DNA of 64,000 nucleotides, taken from positions 62,001-126,000 of the forward strand of contig JBGCEO010000025.1 of assembly GCA_045106475.1 (NCBI GenBank). Direction: 5' to 3'. The position numbers and the translations under genes are program-made. The stretch is from Granulosicoccus sp045106475 (lineage in GTDB: Bacteria; Pseudomonadota; Gammaproteobacteria; Granulosicoccales; Granulosicoccaceae). This document shows, in pieces, positions 1 through 9,012 of this stretch (positions are counted from its first letter, which is position 1; each line of letters opens with the position of its first letter). Under the pieces are notes generated by a model. It did no database searches. It was not told the DNA's origin and was given only the letters and a program-made list of their open reading frames with translations.

Positions 1-76
1 CATGAAAATCACCAAACCACTTGTTCACCGCCGTCATGCTAACGGCCGGCACATCTCTATTATTGCTTTCAGCCAT
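1..76 (-). CDS. aapP: AapP, ATPase of general L-amino-acid ABC transporter (5' end only)
   Basis: Only the first 25 codons lie in the window; the gene continues past position 1. The ATG is at 76-74. The peptide runs MAESNNRD, then VNKWFGDFH, which matches the start of polar-amino-acid ATPases, where a K-W-[YF]-G-x-F motif precedes the Walker A domain. The start overlaps the aapM stop by 8 nt, so translation is probably coupled. It would energise import through AapQ/AapM from the cytoplasmic face. The call rests mainly on position in the aapJQMP order and this short match; the catalytic motifs are outside the window. Confidence 0.75.
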   Translation of the reverse strand, partial: MAESNNRDVPAVSMTAVNKWFGDFH

Positions 77-1151
77 GACCCACTCTTAGCTTACGTTCCA
101 GATATGCGCCATACCTGGACAATGAGAATACAAACATGAAATAGATAACACCTATAAACACATACACTTCAACGTAATGTACTGTCCATTTTCCAGTGCC
201 ATACGCGGCAGCTCCTGAGGCGAGAATTTCGAAGAACCCCACAATTGTTACAATTGATGTTTCTTTAAACGTAATTACAAACTGATTAACGATTGCCGGT
301 AATGAGTTACGGAAAGCCTGCGGCAGTTGTATGCGAGTTACTCGTTGCCAATAGTTTAATCCAAGTGTAAGGCCAGCTTCGTCTTGCCCGGCGGGTATCG
401 CCTGCAGCCCTGCCCTGATATTTTCGGCCTGATAACAGGCAAAGAAAATCGCAAACCCGGCAATCACCCGATAAAGCTTATCTCCCAACAACCAACCCGG
501 CAACAAAAAAGGTGTGATAACGGCGGCTGTAAACAAAATGGTCAACAGCGGTAGGGAACGAAAAAAATCGATGAAAAGCCCCACAAGCTTAGCAATGATG
601 GGCAACTTGGAACGACGTCCTAAAGCCAACAATACTGACAAGGGCATCCCCACCAAAGAAACTGCAGCAAATATGAAAATGGTTAATGCCAGACCACCCC
701 AACGCTCTGGCGTTATCACACTCAACCCGAATATCCCACCATGCATCAGGAAATAGAATACGCCAAAGCCACTAATCCAGAGCACACTTAACTTGAGCGC
801 ACTCCAGAACCACGGTACGCAGGACGCAATGATAGTAGCGATCATCACGATACAGGCCAGAGTCGAACGCCAATGCTCCTCATAGGGGAAAAGACCAAAG
901 AAGATGATCCGATGCCGAGCGTCAATCACCGACCAACAAGCTCCTGTCGCGTCTCGACAGAGCGATTCATCCTCGGCTGACCAGATACTCGAAACAAACA
1001 CCCAATCGACAATGCCATACAGCAGGTAAAACAAGAAAAACGCGCATAGCACGCTCAACAGGGCATCACTCGGTGTGCTGAAGAAATTCTGTTTTAGCTT
1101 TTGACCAAAGGATGTAGTAGGCGCCGATGGGTAGGTATTGGTGGTAGTCAT
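69..1151 (-). CDS. aapM: AapM, general L-amino-acid ABC transporter permease
   Basis: Inner-membrane permease of a polar amino-acid (HisM/GlnP-type) importer, 360 aa. An N-terminal membrane segment (about 30-55) is followed by a periplasmic stretch with two Cys, then several further segments. The cytoplasmic EAA-loop signature is seen as GQDEAGLTLG near residues 250-263, followed by the typical TRIQLPQAFR. The long N-terminal extension is usual for AapM/AapQ compared with shorter HisM proteins. It starts 5 nt after aapQ and overlaps aapP by 8 nt. AapM pairs with AapQ to form the heteromeric channel; family knowledge says the system is broad-range for L-amino acids. Confidence 0.9.
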   Translation of the reverse strand: MTTTNTYPSAPTTSFGQKLKQNFFSTPSDALLSVLCAFFLFYLLYGIVDWVFVSSIWSAEDESLCRDATGACWSVIDARHRIIFFGLFPYEEHWRSTLACIVMIATIIASCVPWFWSALKLSVLWISGFGVFYFLMHGGIFGLSVITPERWGGLALTIFIFAAVSLVGMPLSVLLALGRRSKLPIIAKLVGLFIDFFRSLPLLTILFTAAVITPFLLPGWLLGDKLYRVIAGFAIFFACYQAENIRAGLQAIPAGQDEAGLTLGLNYWQRVTRIQLPQAFRNSLPAIVNQFVITFKETSIVTIVGFFEILASGAAAYGTGKWTVHYVEVYVFIGVIYFMFVFSLSRYGAYLERKLRVGHG

Positions 1152-1155
1152 AGGA

Positions 1156-2313
1156 TCAGCTCTTCACCTCATAACCTTTGAGCGCGATCTTTCGGTTTAT
1201 CGTATTCATCACCCAGGCAATACTTAAGTTGATGAGTAAAAAACCGCCCATAAGAATGGACAACAACTCCAGCGTCTGACCACTTTGATTAATAGAGGTA
1301 GAGATAATCATGAAAAAATCCGAGAATCCCACCACCAGGCCTATGGTCGTTGCTTTCATTAACTGAACATACTGGTTGGTCAATGACGGTAGAACCGCAC
1401 GAATAGCCAGTGGAAGACGTATGCGGGAGAAAATATGAAAGCTCTTCAATCCATTAACAAATCCTGCTTCTATCTGACCACGCGGTACTGACATTAATCC
1501 AGCTCTCACCACCTCGCCAATATAGGCACCACCATACAAGGCAATAGCTATGACCAGGGCTGATAGCTCTGGTGGTATTCGCATTCCACCTCGAAAATTC
1601 AGCCCTTTGAGCGCGGGAATATTGACCATTGGAGTATCAGGCACTCGTGCAAGATAGCCAATAAGAAACAATCCAAGAGGTAGCAACAACCAGGTGAGTT
1701 TCCTGATTCGATAAAACGAGAGTGAACGCTCCATTCTATTAGCCAACCAGGCCAACGCTATAAAACACAGGATAGTTAGCACAAGCATCAGAGCCACACC
1801 CCATATACTGATATTCAGTATGGGGAAATATATTCCACGCCCAGTGAGAAAAACAGTATCCGCCAACGATATCGCCGAGCGCGGTCTTGGCAAATGGGAA
1901 ACCACTGAGTACCAGAAAAGTGCCTGCAAAATTAGAGGTACGTTTCTAAACGTTTCAACGTAGACCGTGCCAAGAAATGAAAATAGCGTGTTCTTGGAAG
2001 TTCGGATTAATCCAACGATTATTCCGACTATGGTTGCCAGGAAAATACCTAGAAAACCCAACAGCAAGGTGTTGAGAATACCTATTAAAATGGTTTTACT
2101 GTAAGGATCACTGATCGAATACGGCAACACCGAAAACGAAAAATCCCATCCGGTGGAACGGCCTAGAAACCCATAGCCTGTGGTTAGACTCTGTGCTTCC
2201 AGAGATGCGCGTGTATTCATGACCATGGCCACAATAACCACCGCAACCGCAGAGAGTACAAACGCCTGAAATACGATTTCCCTGGCTTTACGGTTTCTTA
2301 GCAAGGTCGCCAT
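1156..2313 (-). CDS. aapQ: AapQ, general L-amino-acid ABC transporter permease
   Basis: Second permease of the Aap system, 385 aa from the ATG at 2313. A TTG three codons upstream (2322) is also possible, but neither has a clear ribosome-binding site. It has about eight hydrophobic segments with the internal insertion between segments 1 and 4 that AapQ-type permeases carry. The EAA loop appears as GQIEAGFVNGLK followed by RIRLPLAIR, about 100 residues from the C-terminus. The gene lies between aapJ (113 nt upstream, with hairpins) and aapM (4 nt downstream). Confidence 0.9.
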   Translation of the reverse strand: MATLLRNRKAREIVFQAFVLSAVAVVIVAMVMNTRASLEAQSLTTGYGFLGRSTGWDFSFSVLPYSISDPYSKTILIGILNTLLLGFLGIFLATIVGIIVGLIRTSKNTLFSFLGTVYVETFRNVPLILQALFWYSVVSHLPRPRSAISLADTVFLTGRGIYFPILNISIWGVALMLVLTILCFIALAWLANRMERSLSFYRIRKLTWLLLPLGLFLIGYLARVPDTPMVNIPALKGLNFRGGMRIPPELSALVIAIALYGGAYIGEVVRAGLMSVPRGQIEAGFVNGLKSFHIFSRIRLPLAIRAVLPSLTNQYVQLMKATTIGLVVGFSDFFMIISTSINQSGQTLELLSILMGGFLLINLSIAWVMNTINRKIALKGYEVKS

Positions 2314-2342
2314 AATTGACAATGGAGCATGATGTGAAGTAG

Positions 2343-2401
2343 CTGACTATAAACAGTAAAAACAGTCAGTCAATAGGACCGGCGACGCAAACGCGTCACC
2401 G
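2343..2401 (-). promoter_or_regulatory. Two hairpins between aapJ and aapQ
   Basis: The aapJ-aapQ gap holds two inverted repeats. GACGC-AAAC-GCGTC is at 2384-2397, with outer CGG/CCG pairing after one mismatch. CTGACT/AGTCAG has arms at 2343-2348 and 2364-2369 around an A/T-rich loop that reads as a T-run on the transcript. Stem-loops placed after the binding-protein gene of ABC operons often stabilise its mRNA or attenuate read-through, giving more binding protein than permease. That role is inference here. Confidence 0.45.
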
Positions 2402-2435
2402 ACCCGGCAATACTTATGAGATAACCTTAGCCCAG

Positions 2436-3482
2436 CTAGTCAAGGATCATCGGAACGATAACACCACCCTCACTCCATAGAGCGTTAAGACCGCGATCCA
2501 GGTTGTAAACCGACTCATCACCAATGTTACGCGCAAATATTTCAGCAGAATTTCCGACCTGCTTTATGACGTTGTACGCCCAGTCATCAGATAAACCCAG
2601 TCGCTCACCAATACCCGGGGTAACACCCAGAAGCTTTTCGATGGTGCTATCTGCTGGATTTGCTTTGTGCTCATCTACATTACTTGAATTGATTCCATTG
2701 GCTTCAGCAATCCAGGTAGCAGCGAACATCCAGTTTACGATATCGACCCAGTTATCATCACCCTGCCGCATGGCAGCTGATTCGGGCTCAAGCGCTAAGG
2801 CTACATCCATCATCACATGCTCATCAGGATTGTCAGCGCTCTGTCGTGTCACGGCCAGGTTGGGACCCCAACCAACAATGCTGTCACAGCGTCCAGCAAA
2901 ATAGGCTTCACGAGTTTCTTCGCTCTTCTCGAAGGTAATCATCTCCACTTCGATTCCACGGCTTTTAAAGAAGTTGGCAGCCAGTCTTTCAGTTGAGGTA
3001 CCTGCGTTCGCACACAAGGAACCGCCTTCTAAAGTTTCAGGTGCAGTGCTGCCAAGTTCTTTTGGCATCATTACGTTTGTTGCACCTACAAAATAAGGCA
3101 CTGAAAATTGGATGCCCAACTCGGTATCGCGCCCCATTGTCCAACCAGTGGCCTTTATGATTACATCAATATCACCCGACTGCAGTGACGGAAATCGTTG
3201 CGCCCAACTGATAGGCACCACTTTCAGGTTCTCATCGCTACCCAGCACTGCAACTGCCAGCGCTCGACAATAGTCGATATCGTATCCGCTCCACTTGTTG
3301 TCGTCAGTGACCTGCACGAAGGGCGGAAAACTGCCGTTATGGCCAGAGCACAACAGACTGCCTCGATCTGTAACGGCTTTCAGTGTATCGCCATTGGCAG
3401 CAGATACTGATGTTGATACCAACGAGGCCGCTAGCAAACAACCGCCAGCGCTGGCGATTAGTGATTTGTTCCAGTTTCCCAT
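2436..3482 (-). CDS. aapJ: AapJ, periplasmic L-amino-acid-binding protein
   Basis: Solute-binding protein of family 3, 348 aa, with a Sec signal peptide ending near residue 28 (VSTSVSAANG). The mature N-terminus contains DRGSLLCSGHNGSFPPF and then WSGYDIDYCRALAVAVLG, the usual start of AapJ/BztA-type receptors. The two Cys in this region (LLCSG and DYCRA) are characteristic of the large AapJ subfamily; the length of about 340 aa also fits. It is first in the aap operon and delivers amino acids to AapQM. A leader inverted repeat (3519-3558) may mark regulation. Confidence 0.92.
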   Translation of the reverse strand: MGNWNKSLIASAGGCLLAASLVSTSVSAANGDTLKAVTDRGSLLCSGHNGSFPPFVQVTDDNKWSGYDIDYCRALAVAVLGSDENLKVVPISWAQRFPSLQSGDIDVIIKATGWTMGRDTELGIQFSVPYFVGATNVMMPKELGSTAPETLEGGSLCANAGTSTERLAANFFKSRGIEVEMITFEKSEETREAYFAGRCDSIVGWGPNLAVTRQSADNPDEHVMMDVALALEPESAAMRQGDDNWVDIVNWMFAATWIAEANGINSSNVDEHKANPADSTIEKLLGVTPGIGERLGLSDDWAYNVIKQVGNSAEIFARNIGDESVYNLDRGLNALWSEGGVIVPMILD

Positions 3483-3518
3483 CTTGACTTTTCTCTCAAC
3501 TGTGTTCGAAAAATCATC

Positions 3519-3558
3519 ATAGATGAAATAAATCCAAATTCATACGCTCTTCATCTAT
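3519..3558. promoter_or_regulatory. 9-bp inverted repeat in aapJ leader
   Basis: ATAGATGAA (3519-3527) and TTCATCTAT (3550-3558) are perfect reverse complements separated by 22 nt, 37 nt upstream of the aapJ start. They could be a regulator-binding site or an mRNA hairpin. No regulator can be assigned from sequence. The rest of the 238-nt gap up to 3720 shows no gene. Confidence 0.35.
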
Positions 3559-3720
3559 CAGCCTCTGAATCGGTTGATTTCATACAGATCGATTGCACTG
3601 AGCTGACTCGTTTTAAGATATATAATGCTGCGAGTAGTACACGGTCTAGTGTAATGGGGCGGAAAGCAGCATCAAAGCCAAGCTGGTGACCGAAACCTTG
3701 TCTGGATGGTGAGAATACAT

Positions 3721-5124
3721 CTAGAGAATTCCACGACTGGACTGCGCTCTCAGTTCTTTCATCAGAGGCTGATCATCATATCGCTGGATAGACAGTGCCC
3801 GTGCAAAACCTGGTACCGCTTCATCAACGACGAGACGAGCACAGATATCGCCAGCGGCGCAAGCGGCCATGGTGCCAAAGCCTGACATGGCCCCCACCAC
3901 ATACGCACCCTTTACAGCCGTTTCTCCAATCAACGGCCAGTTCTCTTCTGTCAGCGTGTAGTACCCACCATAGTGATGCATATTGCGCGGAAACCGATCA
4001 TGATATGCTTTTAACAGTGGGTTAAGTCGCGTCGCACCGCGAAGCACTATCTCGGGAAACGCCTCGTCAAGCTCAGGCTCTCTAAGTGGCGTGCCCTCGG
4101 CCTGATTGAACGCCCAGCCAAGTTTGATCCACTTGCCGGCATCCCCGCCATCTGGTCTGCAATGAATCGAACCGGGCATTTTCTCTGCCAGCCAAGCGGT
4201 GCCGTGCTCGCTGAGCAAGCTATCTCTCTCTTCATCATTCCAATCAATATGCTGTGAATCAAGATCAATCGAAAATGGCATCTCGCGCGGTATTGTTCTC
4301 TCAACATCCTCAAAGGCAATTTTTTGTTGTAACTCATTCCTTATCGGCAATGCCGATCCCAGCATAGTGGCGATCGAGTTGATGAAGGGACCCGCAGCAT
4401 TGACCAGCCGTTGTGCTCTGAGCAATACAGTCTGACCATCGAGTTGGATATCAAATTCTGATGAGTGCTGTATCGCTCGAACACGTCCGGTCAATCGCTT
4501 ACCACCAGCCACCCTAAACTGTTCCAACATGTATTGGCCCATTTGTTGAGCGCTGAGAGATCCTGCACGCCGGACATGAATGACGTGTCTGATGGATTGA
4601 TCGAACGTAGGAAAATTTTTTCGAATCAAACTCTGATTAGTAATAACATCTACCCCTGCGGGCGCTACTGACCAGTCCGCGTGCACTGAGGGTTGATAAT
4701 GTGTCGTTGATTCCTTGTCGTGAACTCTTAAGAACTCATTCGAGTCCTTAGCGTAGCCACCGACCAGTTCTTTGACCAGGCCATCGATATTGGCCATCCG
4801 TGTTGCCAAAGCATAGCCTCGACGACTCAGACTAATGCGATTATCTGTTTTAAGGGCAATGGACTCCATCAAATCAATACTGTAATCAGTAAAGGCCGTC
4901 ATAACAGGATGCGGCCACCAGTTTCTGTAATTTTCTCCTGAGTGCGCTGATGTGAGTGCCATGGGTGCCCCTTCATCCACTATAGTGACCCGAAGCTGAG
5001 GACGATGAAGCTTAAGATAATACGCAGTGCAGATACCCACTATGCCAGCACCAATAATCACCACATCGCAATGCTGTCGATCAGGAGAAGCCGAGAGGTC
5101 TTCAGACCCCGTATTTATAGCCAT
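3721..5124 (-). CDS. FAD-dependent oxidoreductase, DAO family
   Basis: A 467-aa flavoprotein from the ATG at 5124; a TTG seven codons upstream is less likely. The dinucleotide-binding motif VVIIGAGIVGICTAYYL lies near the N-terminus, followed by an acidic end of strand 2 (TIVDEG). The C-terminal FAD-contact segment reads GAYVVGAMSGFGTMAACAAG. The fold family includes D-amino-acid oxidase, sarcosine oxidase and glycine oxidase, which oxidise amines with FAD. The substrate cannot be named. Its position directly upstream of, and on the same strand as, the aap amino-acid importer fits an amino-acid or N-methyl-amine substrate, but that is inference. Confidence 0.8.
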   Translation of the reverse strand: MAINTGSEDLSASPDRQHCDVVIIGAGIVGICTAYYLKLHRPQLRVTIVDEGAPMALTSAHSGENYRNWWPHPVMTAFTDYSIDLMESIALKTDNRISLSRRGYALATRMANIDGLVKELVGGYAKDSNEFLRVHDKESTTHYQPSVHADWSVAPAGVDVITNQSLIRKNFPTFDQSIRHVIHVRRAGSLSAQQMGQYMLEQFRVAGGKRLTGRVRAIQHSSEFDIQLDGQTVLLRAQRLVNAAGPFINSIATMLGSALPIRNELQQKIAFEDVERTIPREMPFSIDLDSQHIDWNDEERDSLLSEHGTAWLAEKMPGSIHCRPDGGDAGKWIKLGWAFNQAEGTPLREPELDEAFPEIVLRGATRLNPLLKAYHDRFPRNMHHYGGYYTLTEENWPLIGETAVKGAYVVGAMSGFGTMAACAAGDICARLVVDEAVPGFARALSIQRYDDQPLMKELRAQSSRGIL

Positions 5125-5279
5125 TTGTACAGTGAGGGTGAACAATCAAATGCGATTATTCCACATCCATCTGATTTGATCGAGCAAGTACGCTTTATAA
5201 CGTATTTCTGATAACTAGAGTACCGTTGTTTCGAACACGGTGGCAAAGCCCTGCTGATTATCGAAAGCTGTCGCGCCTG

Positions 5280-6383
5280 TCACTCACCGAAATACCAGGA
5301 ACCACCCAGTCGGAAACTCAACGCATCAGCATCATGGTAACGCTCGCTGGTAAAGGCCGTGTATAGAAACGGTATGTCGTCTAAAAAGGGAGCACTATGA
5401 TAAGTTGCTGAAAATGATAGCCGCCATTTAGCACTTGGGCTGTAAGTAAGCTGTGCATCCAACAACTGACTCACCCTGACAGCAGTACGACCTTCATCCT
5501 CAATATTCTGATCCAGTTCGCCCCTAAAGTATCGCCTGTAGCGATAGCCCAGGCTGGCAGTGAAGCGCTGAGTAGACCATCCGATCTCAGAACCCATCTG
5601 AATAAAACTCGCAAGGTATGCAATGTCTTTAGAGGCTCTAAACCCAAGCCTTTCGCCCACACCTTCTTCATCAGCAAACGTTTGTTGATAGCTTATAACG
5701 TCACCACAAGTTCCCAGTTGATTCAGGCTTCCACCCTTTCCGTCAGTAGAAAATGCATACTGACAGCCATCAGCACTTCGCCCCACACCATTGACCGAGC
5801 GATGATCTGTTCGTGTAAATCCTCCTCCTGATAATGCTCTGACGCTAAATCCATGACCTAACTTCAATCCGCCGATTATACTAATATCAAGTGATTGATC
5901 CTGCGGGTTATCGATGGATGAACGAGTAATCAGATTTCCATCGTAGGTTGTATAGGAATTTTTATGAAGCCGATCTGTGTGATTAAACGATGCGCTTAAT
6001 GCCAAGTCAAAAAAGTATGTAGCAGATGGCTTAGATATGCGATGTATGCCCTTTAACTCTAACTGGCTTACATCATAGCTATCTCGCAAGCTTGTCATCT
6101 CTCTCTGCGCGAGCGACACTTTCAATACTGAACGGGAATCTGTTTGCTGAGAGTATTCGAATCGGGCTGCCTGATATCGAGAGCGCTTCTCAGGAGCCAG
6201 GAATCCACCATCATCAAGGTTAGGCGAATATTCAACCTGATCAGCTACAGACTCGGTACTGATACTGATGGCTCGATCAAAATCTGTGTTCTTGTGCAGA
6301 TCAGGAAACAGCGCTGCACTTGCACCCTGAATAGCTAAAGCGTTGCATAGTGCAACGCCTGCTATGTTTGAGATGTGCCGCAT
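5280..6383 (-). CDS. Putative outer-membrane beta-barrel protein
   Basis: A 367-aa protein with a signal peptide ending near AIQGASA (residue 24). Most of the chain consists of alternating hydrophobic/polar strands with aromatic residues at strand ends (for example YFFDLALSASFNH and FTASLGYRYRRYF), and it ends in GGSWYFGE, close to the aromatic C-terminus typical of outer-membrane barrels. I do not recognise a named family. It lies 35 nt downstream of the lipoprotein gene at 6419-7882 on the same strand, so the two are probably co-transcribed and may act together at the outer membrane. Two Cys residues about 20 apart (DGCQYAF, GTCGDV) could form a disulfide in an extracellular loop. Confidence 0.55.
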   Translation of the reverse strand: MRHISNIAGVALCNALAIQGASAALFPDLHKNTDFDRAISISTESVADQVEYSPNLDDGGFLAPEKRSRYQAARFEYSQQTDSRSVLKVSLAQREMTSLRDSYDVSQLELKGIHRISKPSATYFFDLALSASFNHTDRLHKNSYTTYDGNLITRSSIDNPQDQSLDISIIGGLKLGHGFSVRALSGGGFTRTDHRSVNGVGRSADGCQYAFSTDGKGGSLNQLGTCGDVISYQQTFADEEGVGERLGFRASKDIAYLASFIQMGSEIGWSTQRFTASLGYRYRRYFRGELDQNIEDEGRTAVRVSQLLDAQLTYSPSAKWRLSFSATYHSAPFLDDIPFLYTAFTSERYHDADALSFRLGGSWYFGE

Positions 6384-6418
6384 GCCCAGCTTAGACCGGG
6401 TCTTTACTTAACTTTGGC

Positions 6419-7882
6419 CTAATCAAGGTTCAAGGTAATAAAACCTTGGAAGCCAGCACCAGTGATTCGTGTAGCACCGTTGCCGATCGTATAGTATTGA
6501 GCTGGCACTATTGACGATCCAGTGCGTTCGTTGAAATGCAATCCACTGATTACCAGGGTTACCTGAAAGTTACCGCTGCTCTCAAATATATCCCGAAATC
6601 CAATCGCTTTTAGTTTTCTATTAACCTCATAAAAGCTTACATCTATTAACCCGGATTGACTGCTAAAGGTGGCAGACTCGTCAACCAGAATTTCGGTTGT
6701 GGTGGTAGAGCCATCGGAATTTACGCCATGAGCTCTAAATGTAGCATCGGAGGGTAAGGATAAAACCAGACTACTCGCATCATTCATGTCTGCGGTGAGA
6801 AAAACGTCACTAGTTGAAAAGCTAAGTGAACGTTGATCATCAACATCCAGAGCTTTTATCTCAAAAGCCATCGACACCTGTGCATTGTCAAAGGACTGAT
6901 TGAATTGAAGCGCTCGGTTGTTATACGCGATGCCATTGATATACTCATCAACCACGGTGGTATAGCTACCCGCACTAGTCACAGGATTTTCAAAATCATC
7001 AACTGAAAAAGGCGTGTATCCCTGGTTACCAAGTTCCCCACTAGCGCCTCCACTTCTGTAATAGAATTGAAGACTTGGTACCTCGCGGTCTATGGTAACT
7101 GCAGCTCGCTCAACAATACTACCAACTGCCGCCATAGCCACTAACTCAGGAGAGCCACCCTCGGCGATTGCTTTATTGGTTGATTGCACAGCAATTACAT
7201 TTACATCGAGGTTTGATTGAGATTGGGCCAATCTGGGTGCTTTGGACTGTAAACGACCATTAACTGAAGCCATGGTATTTGCCAACCCTTCTTGCAGATC
7301 GGTTACCGCACCTAAGCGGGCACGTTGTTGCATTAGGCCTGCAACCTCTTTGGTCACTATGCGAAATTCACTTTGAGTACTTGCATACGCACTGATCAAC
7401 TGATTAATTTGTGCGTTGAGTTTGATGAGCTGAATGACTTCAGAAGCATCAGCAGATAAATCCAGTGAAGACTGACTCAAGGTAGAGGCCAGATCGTTAA
7501 CACTTTGCGTCCACTTAGAAGGATCAAATCCTTCCTCATCAGTGGACATTTCCACGGCCAGTGTTGATAACGGTGTGACAAAACCCAAATCTGCGGGTGC
7601 GCTAAGCTCCCCAACAAACAAGATATCACCGGTGGTTGCGTTCTCATCAAAGCCAACATCGGCACCACCACGCACTGTAATCAATCGGGTATCGGGTGGA
7701 CAGCTTAGGCGACCAGCAGCCCCGGTTTGGCCATGTGCAACTCCATCGCAAAATACGTCGGCACCAACAATGTATCCATCAATCGCTTGTGCGGTAATAT
7801 CAGGTTCAGGGCTGTCAGAACCACAAGCGCTAAGCAGCATGGACGCGACTGACATAGCCAATAGGGAGTTAGAAAAGCGCAT
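6419..7882 (-). CDS. Putative lipoprotein with N-terminal carboxypeptidase-like domain
   Basis: A 487-aa protein with a clear lipoprotein signal: short basic start, hydrophobic core and lipobox LSAC with Cys20, followed by a Gly/Ser/Asp linker. Residues 32-75 (AIDGYIVGADVFCDG, then GQTGAAGRL and CPPDT) resemble the small beta-sandwich repeat common in surface lipoproteins. The middle third (about 130-230) is helical; the last half is beta-rich. An AAGG-type ribosome-binding site 8 nt ahead supports the ATG start. It is first in a probable two-gene unit with the beta-barrel gene. The function is unknown. Confidence 0.6.
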   Translation of the reverse strand: MRFSNSLLAMSVASMLLSACGSDSPEPDITAQAIDGYIVGADVFCDGVAHGQTGAAGRLSCPPDTRLITVRGGADVGFDENATTGDILFVGELSAPADLGFVTPLSTLAVEMSTDEEGFDPSKWTQSVNDLASTLSQSSLDLSADASEVIQLIKLNAQINQLISAYASTQSEFRIVTKEVAGLMQQRARLGAVTDLQEGLANTMASVNGRLQSKAPRLAQSQSNLDVNVIAVQSTNKAIAEGGSPELVAMAAVGSIVERAAVTIDREVPSLQFYYRSGGASGELGNQGYTPFSVDDFENPVTSAGSYTTVVDEYINGIAYNNRALQFNQSFDNAQVSMAFEIKALDVDDQRSLSFSTSDVFLTADMNDASSLVLSLPSDATFRAHGVNSDGSTTTTEILVDESATFSSQSGLIDVSFYEVNRKLKAIGFRDIFESSGNFQVTLVISGLHFNERTGSSIVPAQYYTIGNGATRITGAGFQGFITLNLD

Positions 7883-7991
7883 TTAAGTGACCTTAAATAA
7901 TTGAATATGCCCGCTGGGAGCAATTCTCAGGCCATTCTATTTGAAGGTAACTTTACTAACGCTTTGTTAATTTTAATAGACAATCATCGAA

Positions 7992-8669
7992 TCAGCCATA
8001 CCATCCAGCGATGTAGCCAATCAACAGCGCTGAGAGTGCGAAAAGAACGCCTCCCACCCAGATTCGTTGAAATGTAACCTTGGGTACATCCAGATTATCT
8101 AACCATTGCATCGATCCATGAATCATCGGCAGTATGAGGTTTTGCCGACCGTACAACAGATAAGTAAACACCATAGCTACATGAACAATAACCACCACTT
8201 GCAGTAACTCCGCATTAAGATGGTGAATCCTGTACATCAGATCAGTGCTGGCGCTGGACAAACTCCCGTAAAGTGCACCTTCAACAAGTTCATCTTCATC
8301 TGCGATGAAAAAGCCGGTAACGGCCTGGATTGTCAGTAGCAGCAACATAAGCAGCACCGCCCACCCCCCGGCAGCATTGTGGCCGCGCTCACTGTGCAGT
8401 CGGCGCTTGAATAATGCAAGCAAGTGATCCAAAGCCTCTTTTGGACTTCGAACAAGGTGAATCAAACTGGCATTGCTACTACCTAAAAAACCCCACAACA
8501 AGCGAAACACAAGCAAGGCAAGAATCCATTCGCCAATGAGGCGATGCCAGTCGAAAAAAAGCCATCCTGTCGCACCACTGATAAGCATAAACACCACACT
8601 AATGGCGATACTCCAGTGGAAGAGCCGAATCCAGATATCCCAAACTCGAACCATTTTTGCCTCTGCCAT
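7992..8669 (-). CDS. Cytochrome b561-family diheme membrane protein
   Basis: A 225-aa inner-membrane protein with four core hydrophobic segments plus a C-terminal one, and the His pattern of bacterial cytochrome b561: IRLFHWSIA in helix 1, DWHRLIGEW in helix 2, and HHLNAELLQVVVIVHVAM in helix 4. These His residues would ligate two b-type hemes for electron transfer between quinol and a periplasmic partner. Such proteins commonly sit next to a cytochrome c' gene. Here the stop of a truncated cytochrome c' frame lies only 8 nt upstream, so the intact b subunit may have lost its partner. Confidence 0.85.
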   Translation of the reverse strand: MAEAKMVRVWDIWIRLFHWSIAISVVFMLISGATGWLFFDWHRLIGEWILALLVFRLLWGFLGSSNASLIHLVRSPKEALDHLLALFKRRLHSERGHNAAGGWAVLLMLLLLTIQAVTGFFIADEDELVEGALYGSLSSASTDLMYRIHHLNAELLQVVVIVHVAMVFTYLLYGRQNLILPMIHGSMQWLDNLDVPKVTFQRIWVGGVLFALSALLIGYIAGWYG

Positions 8670-8677
8670 GTCGATAC

Positions 8678-8887
8678 CTACTTCTTTTTAACACGAAAAT
8701 CATCGTGGCAACCTTTGCAGGAACCACCAACATCCCCTACCGCACCCCGAAGCTCGGCCCATACATTGCCAGCCACAGGAGCCAACGCCGCCACAGCGCT
8801 TTGCACTGCCTCCGATTTGTCAACGATGGCGAGTAACTTAAGCTTGATCACGATGTTAAGCCTTCTCCTGCAAGCCCTAGCTGCATT
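8678..8887 (-). pseudogene. Cytochrome c' remnant (C-terminal part only)
   Basis: Immediately upstream of the cytochrome b561 start, one minus-strand frame is open for 70 codons and ends in GGSCKGCHDDFRVKK. This is the C-terminal heme-binding signature of class II cytochromes c' (CxxCH near the C-terminus followed by D-[DE]-[FY]-R). Two in-frame TAA codons close the frame at its 5' end and no plausible ATG with a signal peptide exists. Only about the last 55-60 of the usual roughly 150 residues remain. A GTG near 8851 could in principle start a short peptide, but it would lack a secretion signal for periplasmic heme attachment. I read this as a 5'-truncated pseudogene. Confidence 0.75.
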
Positions 8888-9012
8888 TTATTACCGCACA
8901 ACTATATCAGGTGAAGTGCAGTCCAAACCCTTTCATTCTGATTAAGTCTACACAATTTGCCTTACCACGAGGTCTCGAGAGCCTCAGGCCCATAAATTGC
9001 CTGAGCTTGAAT

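Noticed and set aside
8911..9012. Upstream extension of the beta-helix protein
   Set aside because: The frame is open, but a normal signal peptide begins at 9013, so the extra 34 residues are unlikely to be translated.
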